Positions 32,201 to 42,715 are shown, counted from the stretch's first letter. The stretch is 47,553 nucleotides of DNA from Mnemiopsis leidyi (GCA_000226015.1 JH155439.1:54231-101783), one strand, 5' to 3'. A program made the numbers and translations. The notes: a model not told the origin generated them from the sequence alone.

Positions 32201-35200
32201 GTGCTCTGCCAAAAACTGTTGGACTTTTGGTCACTCTCCCAATTGTTGTCAGACTCTTCTAGAAGGAATCACCCCTCCCAACCTTACCTCCGACATGAAT
32301 ATGTCCAGACGTTAACTCTTGATCCACCTGGAATTCACGGAAAAAGCGAAATTGACTCTCCAGTGACTTGTATTGGCAGCTAATTTAAATGATTTACCCT
32401 TTTTTTATTTGTTCCGCTTCGGGGCAGGGCCTGTTTTTATTGTACATCTTAATTTGTTGTATGAATAGTAGAAGTGCATCAAGTAGGTTTTATCATTAGT
32501 AATGTTATTCTCTTACCTTTGCTACTTAGAAATACTTCTCTTTTACTTGTACTAGACACTCACTAGTTGCCAATTTATTCCCAGAAGTACCGTTCCTCTG
32601 TGTATTGCGTCAAAAATGAGTAATAAAGTTAAAAAAATTTACCTTTACTTTAGGCCTAGATGTGGATCCTTGGGTGGGTATCAAATTATTCACAAACACA
32701 ATCTGTCTATCAAAGTCATCGAACTCGACTTCGCATTTCGTCCGACCTCTGTTTCCTATGACAGTTCCTAAAGAGATGAGGATCTATCAGATTTACACTT
32801 CATCTTACCATCCACACCAAAGAATGCCAGTCATTGCAACTTATCCAAGAATAAATGTTAAAAAGCAGAACATAAGATGATTAAAGTATGATGTGCCATA
32901 GTCTAAGTACAGCCTACTTTCCGGGAATTTGCAATTGTATCAGCTTATCAATATTCTGAAGCAGACGTTTTACTCTAGGTAAAAAACACGTTCACACCTG
33001 AAACGCTTAACACATCATACCTGGATAGTAAAAACACTTAAATACCTGTAACACTTAACACAACACAACATACCTGGATAGTAAAAACCGTCTACGCTGT
33101 TCTGAGCTACAACCCTGTAACCGAGGAGGTAACTGTCTGACTTAAGAGAGCCTCCACTGTTTTTCCTCTCTCTTGGAGCAGCGTTCAGGGACTTTTCTCT
33201 GAGGTTATTTACAGTTTCAGCAACTTTGTTTACTTTCTCTGTAGACATGAAAATGCGTTTATTAGGAAACATTTCCGGAGATATTTTTAACTGACACGTT
33301 CGTATTCATCTGCTGAAATTACAATTGATAGATTCCAAACCCTATTACAAATTTTTGACAGTTCGAAATATCTTAGGAAAAGTTTTCTGAAAGACGCATA
33401 AGATGAGAATTATCGCAATTCGCAGTGTAACCATCCTTCAAGTGCTAAAGAATTGTCGCTTTTTAAAATCCAACCTCAAACAATTTACGCCACATACATA
33501 CACAGAAATTGCTTACTTTTGGGCGGATTTATCCATGTGCTCTCTGAGCTGAGCGCTCTGAGTTAGATACAACTCTCCAAGTTCTATTTCCTCTGACATG
33601 AGTTTCACAGTTTTCTGAGAAACTGGCCACCCAGCCGTCTCCAGTATACTCCTGGTAACACGTGACTTGGTTAGCTTTATGGCATGATCACAAAATGGAC
33701 GTTGTAACAAGATGATTGTAATGATCGTCCATCACATGATCTGGTTATTCCATACTAAAACAGAACATGCGCCTGCACTAGTCTGATCATTAGACCGTTA
33801 AGCAGAAGTTTAAATGTTACAATTAGACGCTTATCAAGATTTAACAAACAGTTCGTATTGGAACAAGTTTAGTAAAATTTGCATCCAATCGCTCAATGTA
33901 AATCACATTTATAAACTTTCAACACTGGAGCAGTGGGCATTCAGAGACAAAACAGTCAAGATAACAATTTAAGAATTTACACCAAATACATTCTAAGTAT
34001 AGATGCAGCACAAGATATTGCAAAACCAACCTGAAAAGGTCCTGATTTTCAGTGAAGCCTGGTACCTCATCCTCACCGACACTGATGAACTTCTTCTTCT
34101 CCTCCTCCTTTAGCTTCTTCCAAATAACAGCAGCTATTTTACTGTCGTACAGAGCTACAGCTCCCCTCACCTAGGGTAGAGTATGTGTGTTAGTTTTAGT
34201 AGAACTAGTTGTTAGTTTTAGTAGAATTAGTTGTTAGTTTTAGTAGAACTAGTTGTTAGTTTTAGTAGAACTAGTTGTTAATTTCAGTAGAACTAGTTGT
34301 TAGTTTTAGTAGAACTAGTTGTTAGTTTTAGTAGAACTAGCTGTTAGTTTTAGTAGAACTAGCTGTTAGCTTTAGTAGAACTAGTTGTTAGTATTAGTAG
34401 AACTAGTTGTTAGTTTTAGTAGAACTAGTTGTTAGTTTTAGTAGAACTAGTTGTTAGTTGTAGTAGAATTAGTTGTTAGTTTTAGTAGAACTAGCTGTTA
34501 GCTTGAGTAGAACTAGTTCTAGTTTCAGTAGAACTGGTTGTTAGTTTCAGTAGAACTAGTTGTTAGTTTCAGTAGAACTAGTTGTTAGTTGTAGTAGAAC
34601 TAGTTGCTAGTTTAAGTATAACTGGTTGTTAGTTGTAGTAGAACTAGTTGCTAGTTTAAGTAGAACTGGTTGTTAGTTGAAGACGGAAGACCTACACGTT
34701 CTTGTAAATTGTATAATTCTAGTGCCTCGTGTGAAGTCTAAAAGACAATTCACGGTAGAATATATAAGGAGTAGGCTTGACTGGTACTCCCAGATCGAGA
34801 AAATTAGTCAAGTTTCTGATCACGTGAACAAGCCTTGGTGTCATTAACGAAGACGTCAACACGCAGAACTGTTGACTTTCACCGGATAATTGGCCCAATT
34901 TACCGAACGACATATCATGTAAGAGCTAAGTATTTAAATGTCCGATACCGACCTTTTTCTCATAAGCTAGAAGATCAATTCCAGCCGGGTTGACGAAACT
35001 TATCCGGTCTTTATCCTCCGGACTAAGAAACGCAAATGGCATCACATCGTCAAACACCTGTCAGTCGTATTGATTATTGCAGGATAGGTTTATTAGTCAT
35101 ATCGGAGTTTGGATAATACAGAAGAATCGGACTAATAGATAGTTACATTGTTAAAGCGATCATATTAGATCATCCTCAAGAGCTAAAGGAAAAATCTTTC

Positions 35201-38200
35201 TTCTCCCACACTCGCACAGTGAAACCGTGTGTACTTTCACCTAGTCACCTACCTTAGCATGGACCTTTTTCTTGAGGACACCCACGTATTTGGGCTGCTG
35301 TGTTATGACAGTGGGTGCTAGAGCGTCCATAATGGTAAGTTTCTGAGGGACAAGTCCGTACTTTGCTAGCCACTTCCTCGCGCTGAACACCCCTGTACCG
35401 GACATCACACTCTCTGTATCACTCAGATCTGCTGGCTTCTTCACGTTCTTCCGTTTTCTAGACTTTTCCGGTCCGTTACCCGGCTTTGTTGGCGGCCTCT
35501 TTACACACTTCCACTCAAGGATTTCGCACTCCGCACGCAATTCGCTCATTTTCTTCAAGTCCAACTCTGCTGTCTCTATCTCAAGCTTCAATAGTTTGAT
35601 GTCGGTAGATTCGTATGGGTCTGGACCGTTATACTCCACAGTTTTGTCACTCCGCACCACGTGGAACCTGTTCAGGGTGTGAATGTGAGGTGAGGTAATG
35701 TAGTCTACTAGTCTATCTGTTTCATCGGTAAGCCTTTACTTCTAGAAACTTCCAGAATATTTGGCGTCAGCCACGGTCTAATGTATCAATTATGTTTAAT
35801 CAACATTACTAAGAATTACATTACAAGAAAGTACCTAACAATTAAAATTGTATTGCGAGAGTCTAGTGAGAGCGTCATGACATGAGCAGTGAGTGAACCC
35901 TGGTAAGAATTGAATGACAGCAAAAATGTCTGGTAAAAAGTAGTTACTTTGTTATACAGGCCAAGTTGTTCATTAAATCTGCCTTTGTTCAAAACAATGG
36001 TTACCTAGCGGCGGTTTCCTGGGCTAGACTACACAGAAACTCGTTTGCAGATCTGTCATCGCAGTTGAAGGAGATGGTGTGAATTGGAACTTCCTTGTAC
36101 AGCTTAATTTGACTCAAGATCTTTTCCTCAGGCTGAAAATGTTAAAACGTGAGAGGATTTGTAGTTGTCGGTGTTTATTGCGTTATAGATATTTGATTCA
36201 AAGTGACAAAGAGTTTCAGAACATAAGAGCGAGCAAACTGACACAGTAGAACTTTATGTGGCAAAATCAAGTTTAAACGCAGACCGGGAAATTTCAACAA
36301 CCAGACCGTCAGACCGACTATTTAAGATTTAAGTACAAACCAAGTCAGGACTGCCGTCAGTTAGAAGATAAAGTCCGTGAACGTCAGTCAGACTCAGACC
36401 AAACTTCAGAGCATCTAGAGTGTTGGTGGAGCCAGTGCACTGAAGTGTACTACACCATCTCCATGCTGATTGTAGATTTTCAGGTGACACCCTGAAATAA
36501 GACTCATATAACCATCTTGAAACATCAAGATGGTTATATGTATTATATTAACTCTCTACTCCTCCCGGTACTAATGAGTAAGGGAGTATAATGTGTATCG
36601 CAGACCGCGAAGTAACTTACTATTTTTGTTTAAGACTTTTACGAAGTAACTTACAATAAGAATCTGTGATTTTTCGCGTCAAAAAATCACCAACAAGAAT
36701 TTAATAAATTTATCTTTGAAAGGAAGAACCTGACAAGAGATTCGCTGAAACATCTTATCTGACTACCAAACGACACCAAAGTAAACTTTTCCTTGTGCCT
36801 AAGCTGCTCGGTTATCAACTTTTCTAACCTGAAACGTAAGGCTTGTTAACAACTATCAGAATAAACAGAAGAGTAACTTAGTTTATTGATTATACCTAAA
36901 AATTGGCACTATACCTAAAATTGGCACTGTAAGCAAATAACCACTGAAGTAATAACTGCTGGAACAAAAGTAACAACTGAAGTAAAACATGAGTTAACCG
37001 TTTCTTGAGCTGGGTAAGATGAGGTTCCATACTGTGACTAGTATCCAGAAGAATACATACGTTGTCCTCAAGTAAAGTACCAAACAGGGTTTTACTGCTT
37101 TGTTCCACCCACTTTATCCTGAAAAATAGCACGTGATACCTCGTATACATGATACCTCGTATACATGATCAATCCAGACCGATATTCTAACTATGACAAC
37201 AAACAATTTAACTTCCACTAGGAATTTTGATGAACAATGAAATTCGTCAATTCGCACATGAAGATTAGCAACACAGATTAATTTAAATTGAAAAAAAAAC
37301 CTAAGAAAACCTTCTTTCAATAGTAGATGTGATATTTTCAATCTTCGTTTTGTACTTCTCATAAAAGTTCTGGTTAATGATCACGTGCTTCACAGATCCG
37401 TCCCACCATCTGATTTCAGTTTATTTGATCCCAATACGAAATGTGAAGAAATATATTACCCAAATAAGTGGACAATAAAACTAAAAAAGACAGAAAAACT
37501 GAAGGCAGTAAAACTGAAAATACGCCGGAATATCATTACTAAAAAGTTATAAAATCAGAGTTTACCAAGTATTTTGCCGATTAACCGACTCAACCGACAC
37601 AATTCTATTTTAAAATGGGCTTAAACATGGGCTTAAACGGTACATGATTTCTCAACTTACTTAACGTGAGCGAACTTCTGACAATACTTTGCATTTACGA
37701 TCTTGTCGGAATCCCCAACTTTTACCACTTTATCACAGTGTCGAAACGCTTGCGGAGCAAGAGCATCGTAAAACCTTGCTCCAGAACTCTTAAGACCGTG
37801 ATAATTAAGCCACTCGGCTGATGTCATGTCTTTCTCAGACTTCTCTTGGGATTTTGGTGGAAGTTGTGGCAGTTTAGGTTCTGAAATGCTATGTCTCAAA
37901 ACCGAAATTATGATTTGGAACACAACAGCCATATGGCGTGATATAACTCTTTTAAAAGAAATTTAGAACTTAATGAAGGAACATTAGAGCATGTGAAGTT
38001 AAATTAAAAAACCGTTTTTTAGCTGAATCTCGAGCCTGAGCGCAGAAACTTCTGCCAATATGTCCCTAGCTTTGTTCAGCTCGTTTCTCAGCTCAGCTGT
38101 GCCTTTACTTTGAGTTTCTGTCTCCGTGAATCTGTGCCATCTGTGTAGAATGTGGGTATATTTTTATGCGTGTGTATAGGATAGCGACAGTATATTTATA

Positions 38201-41200
38201 AATTATATACGCGCTTCACTTTTAGTGTCGTACAGACAGTTGTGTAAAACAAAAAGTAAACACTCTATCTTTATTTACCCTATATAGTATATACCCAGTA
38301 TATACTATATACCCTAAATACTACATAGTATATACCCAGTATATACTATATACCCTACATTCTACATAGTATATACCCAGTATATACTATATACCCTACG
38401 TACTATATAGTATATACCCAGTATATACCCACTTTCTTCTTTTGAGTAAAAGAACATGTTATTATTTTGATTATTTCGCGTGAGCAGTGTTAAATGTATA
38501 AAGAAGGAAGGTGAGGTTCTCACAGAATCCTGTCGAATACAATAAAAAGCTTTGATTCGAAATCACATTTTAATCCACTTTAATACTGTAACCTTAACAC
38601 CTCACCTTCCTTCTTTATACACCCAGTATATACTATATATCCTATATAGTATATACCCAGTATATACTATATACCCTATTTAGTATATACCCAGTATTAA
38701 CCCTATAAAGTATATACCCAATATATACCCTACATACCCACTTGACGCAGAGTCATGTACAAAATACTAAGACATACCTCCCCCCAGAGTTGGCTGCAAT
38801 CTCAGTAAGCAAACTCGAAAAGACTGTGTCTGCAGCTCCGTATAAGCAGGTGTTGACCGGAACTTTACTATCTCGTACCTAGAGTGTTTATTAGAATTTA
38901 GTTCTTTTTATTTCATCTGTAACTTAGCTGCTTTTAAGGAAATCGCTGACTGTTTTGAGATGACATTCGAAAGACTTCCGATAAAGGAAGTCGTGGTGGG
39001 AGTGTAGGACAGTGAAAGGGAATATTTGATAGTGAAAGGGAATGTTTGATGTCGAATATTCATATATTTTGAACATTAACGTGGATATCTTCAGCCATGC
39101 ACACAATGACGCATGTAATGAGTATATCATCTTGGTAGCTCGTGCCTTCTTCTTAACGAGACATTTATTAAACTGAATATTGATGTTCATTGCACAACTT
39201 AGCTAATAAATGTCAAAGTAAAGATAGATATATATACAGGTTATAGGTTTAACTAATAGTTGCCTTGGCAACGATCGCTACAAACCTTCAAATAAGTGGT
39301 GTGACAGCCAATTACTCTCAATGCGCGTACAAATTATACAGGCACGAAAAAGTTTTTACATTCAAAAGGCATCTGAATATCGCGCGTTACAGTTTTAACT
39401 TTTCTTTCATTTTCTTCTGCCAAATACAGCTTGTGACGTCGTCAGAATAATGCATGGTATGTGTCAAGCAAGAACTGACATATTGTCAATAAGGTCTTTC
39501 ATGTGCTTGTTTAACCTTAATAAGGAGATCGCACAAAGTGTGTCTAAAAGGGCCGTTTCCATTGACAATTCTATAAGAACAGCATAAACACACCCGTTAA
39601 CATTCAGTGCACACCTCTGGGAGTCGAGCTTGCTCGAAATGAGGACCTGAAAAAGGCCCCCTCCCCACTTGAAACCACATTCAGAACAGCATAAAAATAA
39701 AACAGAGCTTTTTAAAGTATTATTTAAGACTTCTTAGATTTTAGAATACTAAATGATGTGAAGGACTTAAAACGATTCATTCGTTTTCATCTGCGGTAGA
39801 TAATTCTTAGAACAAGGGTTTTACTTTAATATCTGTGCGTGTGAATTGTCCCGGTTTTGGTAACTAACCTGAAAATTAACCTTCGAGCTTTGCCAGTTTT
39901 GTGCCCATGAAAAAACTCGGGTTTCGGCAGTTTTAGTTACCATCCTTTAACCTTACAAATCTACACCAGCCCTTCAACCTTAAACTGAATCATGATTTTT
40001 CCATATTGTCCTAACCTGCATGGTTGACGGTGTTTTACTCTCCTCAGATTATCCCCGGTAATAACCCCCGGTAATAACCCCCGGTAATAACCCCCGGTAA
40101 TAAAATGTAGATGCGGCGAATAACAATTAACTCACAAATCTTGCGAGATATTCGTGAGTGTTTCTGTGAGGAGAGCCCTGGATCAACAAATAGATTCCAT
40201 CGGCTCCTTCCGTATCGATCTGAAAATATCCGAAATAAATTTACGGAAGACTCTGCGACACGAACGAATCCAAAAATGAAAGAGAAATAAACGAGTCTCT
40301 GGTTTGTTTTCTTACCGCTGATTTTACTGCTTCACATAAGGTGTCTCTGTTGAGAATCATTGTGGGTTGTTGAGACAGCACAAAGGCAAGGCTCTGTCTC
40401 AAATTGTCTCGCGTTATGTCTCTCAATTCAGTCCAACACTGTGATACATTATCACAGGCTCTGAAATTTTTAAAGAAAAAATAAGAACTCATAACCAAAA
40501 TGTTCCTCGTGCAGATGTTTACTCCACTGGTAACTGGCACACAAATCATACATGAATAGGAAACGAAAATCATACAAAGTGCTCGAGTGTTAGGAAAAAT
40601 ATCCACACTTAAAAAAAATACTTACCTGACAACGTTAAATGAATCAATCTCGACTATCTGTTCTCTAATGAGTCCAGCTACAGCACTGCAGAAACTCCCA
40701 AACGTAACATTGCTTATTTCGTAACTGTCCACAACCAAGACGACTCGTTTTTCTGTGACCACTCCAAACTTCTCTCTACTTCCACTTTTTAGCCACTCTA
40801 TCCGATCTTGCAGATCCGAGATCAGGGAGCGGAGACATGTCTCTTCTCGCTGCAAATCTTCTACACGGCCCGTCAACTATGGAAGATTAAGTTGTTACTA
40901 GTGGATTCAAGTGGGGATGGGACCTTTTTCAGGTCCTCATTTCGAGCAAGTTCGACTCCAAGAGGTGTGCACTGAGTGGTAACGGGTGTGTTATATTGTG
41001 GGTGGGCCGAAGGATCAACCAAGCTACATGATGTGTACTGAGCATATATTTGAATGGACACGAGTTCCGCTAATAGTCAATTCAGAACATAAACGGAACG
41101 GTACTCTGCCGAATCGGGTATGATCCGACAACCTCTGCATTGTCTAGATGAGTGCTCTACCAATTAAGCTACCAGCCCTAGTTGTTACTAGTAATTTCAT

Positions 41201-42593
41201 TAAGATAAAACGGTGCATGATGGACATAGGAACATCCTCAATAGTAAACTATTATTTAAACTTTCATGATGTTTAATTAGAAACCATTTTTGACGACGTC
41301 CTAAAATACTGATTTTCACCTAAAATACTGAAAGAAGGTTATATTTCTTGTAATTTTTTGTTCTTCTTAAAGGCCAGTAAATTGTGGTAGTTACTCGCTT
41401 TCAGGTGAATCACCTGACAGAAAACACAGGCCGGGATTATAAAAGTATAAATGTTACAACCAGTCATTTTGATATTTCTAAAGTCTACGACCCCTTCCCA
41501 ACGATACAGCTTCCACAGAAACTTACGTAAACACTGTTTCCGTTTCCATCCTTGACAATATTGTACATGTCTAGACTGTAGCGGGACTTAACGCTTTTCT
41601 TGAGAGAGCCCACATATCCTACAGCCGCTTTAAACCCGATCTTCTTCAAAATGTGGTCACGTGTCAGCCTTCTTGCCTTCAGTCCATGCTCCTGAAATTA
41701 TTGATGAGTACATTTAGATCTATGTCAGGATAGTTATGTTAGAATATTGGTACCAGGGAAATCAAACGAGAAAAAAAACTCATTACATTGGAGCTTATTA
41801 CTGGTGATTATAGCTTTGTAAGTTACCTTGATCCAATCTTCAGTAGAGATAAGAATTTTTGGAATTTCGCTCGTCATGTCACGTTTCACTGTCCTACATC
41901 CTACTAAAACCAAGTATAAGTTTTTATTGGTCATCAGTATGAGCGATTCCCATACCAAAGGTTAAAGGGCCCGTAGTAAAAAAGGAGATTGATAAACGGC
42001 TGAGATGATAGATTTTGATAGAGAACGGTAGGTCTTGGGATGTAAGAAACTTCACTATTATAAACGTAGGTATTGCTTCTACTTTTGTTTTAGGAGGTCA
42101 ATTCATATTCATGAGAAGGAACTGAATAAGGGCCTACACATTGAAAAAACGGGTTTTAAATCTTTGATACTAGCGATAACACCTCAAAAATACCGCTCTA
42201 TATACATTCAGAGTTCAGGCATTATATAGTTAGACTCTAAAAATAACATGCCTAATCTGCCTTATTTCAGTTGTTATAAAATGTGTTCTCCAACCCAGGC
42301 TAAAGAATCAGGGGTACTGAATCCAATGATCTACTCACAGTTAAAGCCGTGACTGTGACTTGTACAGAGAACACGTGACTTGTGCAGAGAACACGTGACT
42401 TATACAAAAAACACGTGAATTGTGAAAAGAACACTTGACTTGTACAGAAAACACGTGACTTGTACAAAGAACACATGACTTGTACAAAAACACGTGACTT
42501 GTACAAAGAATCGAACACATGACCAGCATATCAAGTTATACTTCCCCGCAGAGCGGGAATAGTGACTTTGCGGAATTCTCCGTCCTTGTACAT
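26265..42593 (-). CDS. Large vWA-domain protein, VWA3A/VWA3B-like, ~26 exons
   Basis: Exons in transcript order: 42542-42593, 41827-41900, 41527-41691, 40626-40876, 40316-40460, 40136-40219, 38778-38878, 38013-38140, 37661-37880, 37311-37409, 36999-37118, 36730-36828, 36341-36491, 36005-36132, 35253-35667, 34953-35057, 34031-34170, 33517-33674, 33074-33238, 32643-32767, 28779-28955, 27592-28695, 27215-27379, 26910-27003, 26674-26786, 26265-26519 (stop TAA), about 1,600 residues. Phases agree everywhere except around 33517-33674, where both junctions fail, perhaps because of microexons. Order: a W-[IL]-x(3)-[HY]GL helical motif (STEDWIKEHGLKARRL), vWA 1, a second motif (TSAEWLNYHGLKSS), vWA 2 (ILLDTSHSM), a third motif (ARKWLAKYGLVPQKL), and Tudor-like (DUF4537-type) C-terminal modules. 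This matches the VWA3A/VWA3B layout; a ciliary or axonemal role is family inference. The 5' end is uncertain. Confidence 0.8.
28956..31655. other. Large intron, left part; nothing coding seen
   Basis: Part of the 28956-32642 intron of the vWA gene. No exon-like frames. A short CCCTGT...ACAGGG hairpin lies near 29311-29327. An E-box cluster lies at 31149-31246. Confidence 0.5.
31149..31246. promoter_or_regulatory. E-box cluster upstream of the nested gene
   Basis: CACGTG at 31149-31154 (within CCACGTGG), 31208-31213 and 31241-31246, plus the palindrome GTGACCTGGTCAC at 31180-31192. It is about 410 bp upstream of the nested gene's ATG and is locally GC-rich. A promoter role is inference. Confidence 0.4.
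31656..32262 (+). CDS. Nested gene: small acidic secreted/GPI-anchored-like protein
   Basis: Three exons (31656-31719, 31874-32023, 32201-32262), phase 1 at both junctions, 91 residues. Residues 1-19 form a signal peptide (MKLTIIFALFAMFAVVTFC). Residues 20-71 are almost only Glu, Asp, Gly, Ala, Ser, Thr and Asn with repeated AETxDGAE-type units. The last 20 residues (ALPKTVGLLVTLPIVVRLF) are hydrophobic after a GSGG stretch, resembling a GPI-attachment signal, although the Arg near the end is atypical. AATAAA at 32622-32627 is a plausible poly(A) signal, only 16 bp short of an exon of the antisense host gene. It lies wholly inside a host intron on the opposite strand. Function unknown; similar in form to short mucin-like or acidic surface coat proteins. 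Confidence 0.78.
34183..34676. repeat. 22-bp minisatellite, ~22 units, in a vWA-gene intron
   Basis: Unit GTTAGTTTTAGTAGAACTAG plus TT, with AACTAGTT palindromes. It starts only about 12 bp from the splice acceptor of exon 34031-34170, so on the sense strand the repeat (pyrimidine-containing AACTAGTTCTACT) occupies the branch-point region. Confidence 0.95.
36005..37409 (-). other. vWA domain 2 of the large gene, MIDAS intact
   Basis: Exons 37311-37409, 36999-37118, 36730-36828, 36341-36491 and 36005-36132 encode WWDGSVKHVIINQNFYEKY, SKTLFGTLLEDNVCILLDTS then HSM, KFTLVSFGSQIRCF, STNTLDALKFGLSL, HGLYLLTDGSPD and VPIHTISFNCDD. DTSHS fits D-x-S-x-S, and LLTDG supplies the later Asp. All junctions are phase 2 or phase 0 and consistent. 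Confidence 0.8.
38274..38740. repeat. ~41-bp TATATACCCAG minisatellite split by an inverted-repeat insert
   Basis: Units of CAGTATATACTATATACCCT plus an ACATACTACATAGTATATACC half occupy 38274-38430 and 38620-38740. Between the blocks is unrelated DNA carrying the foldback element at 38495-38621. All within one intron of the vWA gene. Confidence 0.88.
38495..38621. mobile_element. 127-bp MITE-like element with 23-bp perfect inverted ends
   Basis: TGTATAAAGAAGGAAGGTGA plus GGT (38495-38517) is the exact reverse complement of 38599-38621. The short non-coding interior and position inside a broken minisatellite fit a small non-autonomous DNA element. No clear target-site duplication is seen. 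Confidence 0.6.
39589..39682 (+). mobile_element. 5'-truncated SINE copy with 13-bp target duplication
   Basis: 94 bp matching the tail of the SINE at 40903-41180 (CACACCCGTTA, then CTCGAAATGAGGACCTGAAA). It is bounded by identical AGAACAGCATAAA at 39576-39588 and 39683-39695. The 5' truncation plus perfect duplication is the hallmark of target-primed reverse transcription. Confidence 0.85.
40052..40103. repeat. 14-bp CCCCGGTAATAACC tandem repeat
   Basis: About four near-perfect units in an intron of the vWA gene. Confidence 0.9.
40903..41180 (-). mobile_element. Full-length tRNA-derived SINE with 12-bp target duplication
   Basis: Minus-strand element. The head reads GGGCTGGTAGCTTAATTGGT then AGAGCACTC, an A-box-like D arm, and AGAGGTTGTCGGATC where the B box should be. 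The body ends GAGGACCTGAAAAAGGTCCC and a CCACTTGAATCC tail. Flanks are identical: GTTGTTACTAGT at 40891-40902 and 41181-41192. It sits in a vWA-gene intron with its 3' end about 25 bp from the acceptor of exon 40626-40876. Confidence 0.85.
42353..42522. repeat. 20-bp repeat carrying phased CACGTG E-boxes
   Basis: About eight units of CTTGTACAAAGAACACGTGA. Perfect CACGTG occurs at 42372, 42392, 42412, 42452 and 42491, with one-base variants at 42432 (CACTTG) and 42472 (CACATG), so sites recur every 20 bp. It lies in the first visible intron of the vWA gene, about 20 bp past the donor. The Ser/Cys/Val-rich open frames over it are artefacts. Confidence 0.92.
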
Positions 42594-42715
42594 CCGCCAT
42601 ATCTTAAGTTTGCTTTTGCATCGCAGTCAACATTTCTTCATCACTGAATAGATTTACAGGCTCCCTAAGATTTTCGAAAAGAAGATCAAGTAATTTTATT
42701 AAACGCCCTTTGACT
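42594..42715 (-). CDS. Probable upstream coding sequence of the vWA gene with a frame break
   Basis: From an acceptor (TTGCAG, exon start 42715) a frame reads VKGRLIKLLDLLFENLREPV, then NLFSDEEMLTAMQKQ, and meets TAA at 42604-42606. A second frame then continues LKIWRMYKDGEFRKVTIPAL to the donor after 42542, in phase with the next exon. Either one extra A in the CAAAAGCAAAC run breaks the frame (assembly error or mutation), or a 55-bp intron (42603-42657, GTAAAT...TTAAG) is removed, or translation starts at the ATG 42591-42593. Confidence 0.4.

Larger units (their letters stand above)
26265..33238 (-). other. C-terminal Tudor-like (DUF4537-type) modules and Ser-rich linker
   Basis: Exons 33074-33238 and 32643-32767 give LLGYRVVAQNSVDGFYYPG, then GTVIGNRGRTKCEVEFDDFD and VNNLIPTQG. 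Exon 28779-28955 gives AGDYVLVQLML and GERLIASRHDVIK. Exon 27592-28695 (368 codons) is mostly acidic and disordered with a Ser/Arg tract, ending in LARWADEGWYFRGKIVEP. Later exons give PARITGTDDNWFFDLKFYD, DGLYRRGMVTRATG and SPAKVVSVNKDGSLRVVFHD. The repeated pattern 'R/V...DGxYYxG x V' followed by 'xVxFDD' is the beta-barrel signature of DUF4537-like domains. Confidence 0.65.
38013..40876 (-). other. vWA domain 1 of the large gene, metal site degenerate
   Basis: Exons 40626-40876, 40316-40460, 40136-40219, 38778-38878 and 38013-38140 encode EWLKSGSREKFGVVTEKRVV, then LVVDSYEIS, WTELRDITRDNLRQSLAF, GADGIYLLIQGSPH, VPVNTCLYGAADTVF and NSGGRWHRF. This is the vWA order seen again in domain 2, but the MIDAS D-x-S-x-S is replaced by DSYEI, and the later TDG is replaced by IQG. 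Metal-dependent ligand binding is therefore unlikely here. Confidence 0.75.

Noticed and set aside
42300-42600. Overlapping minus-strand frames rich in Val/Phe/Cys/Ser
   Set aside because: They follow the 20-bp E-box repeat in all three frames; only 42542-42593 at the right edge fits the vWA gene.
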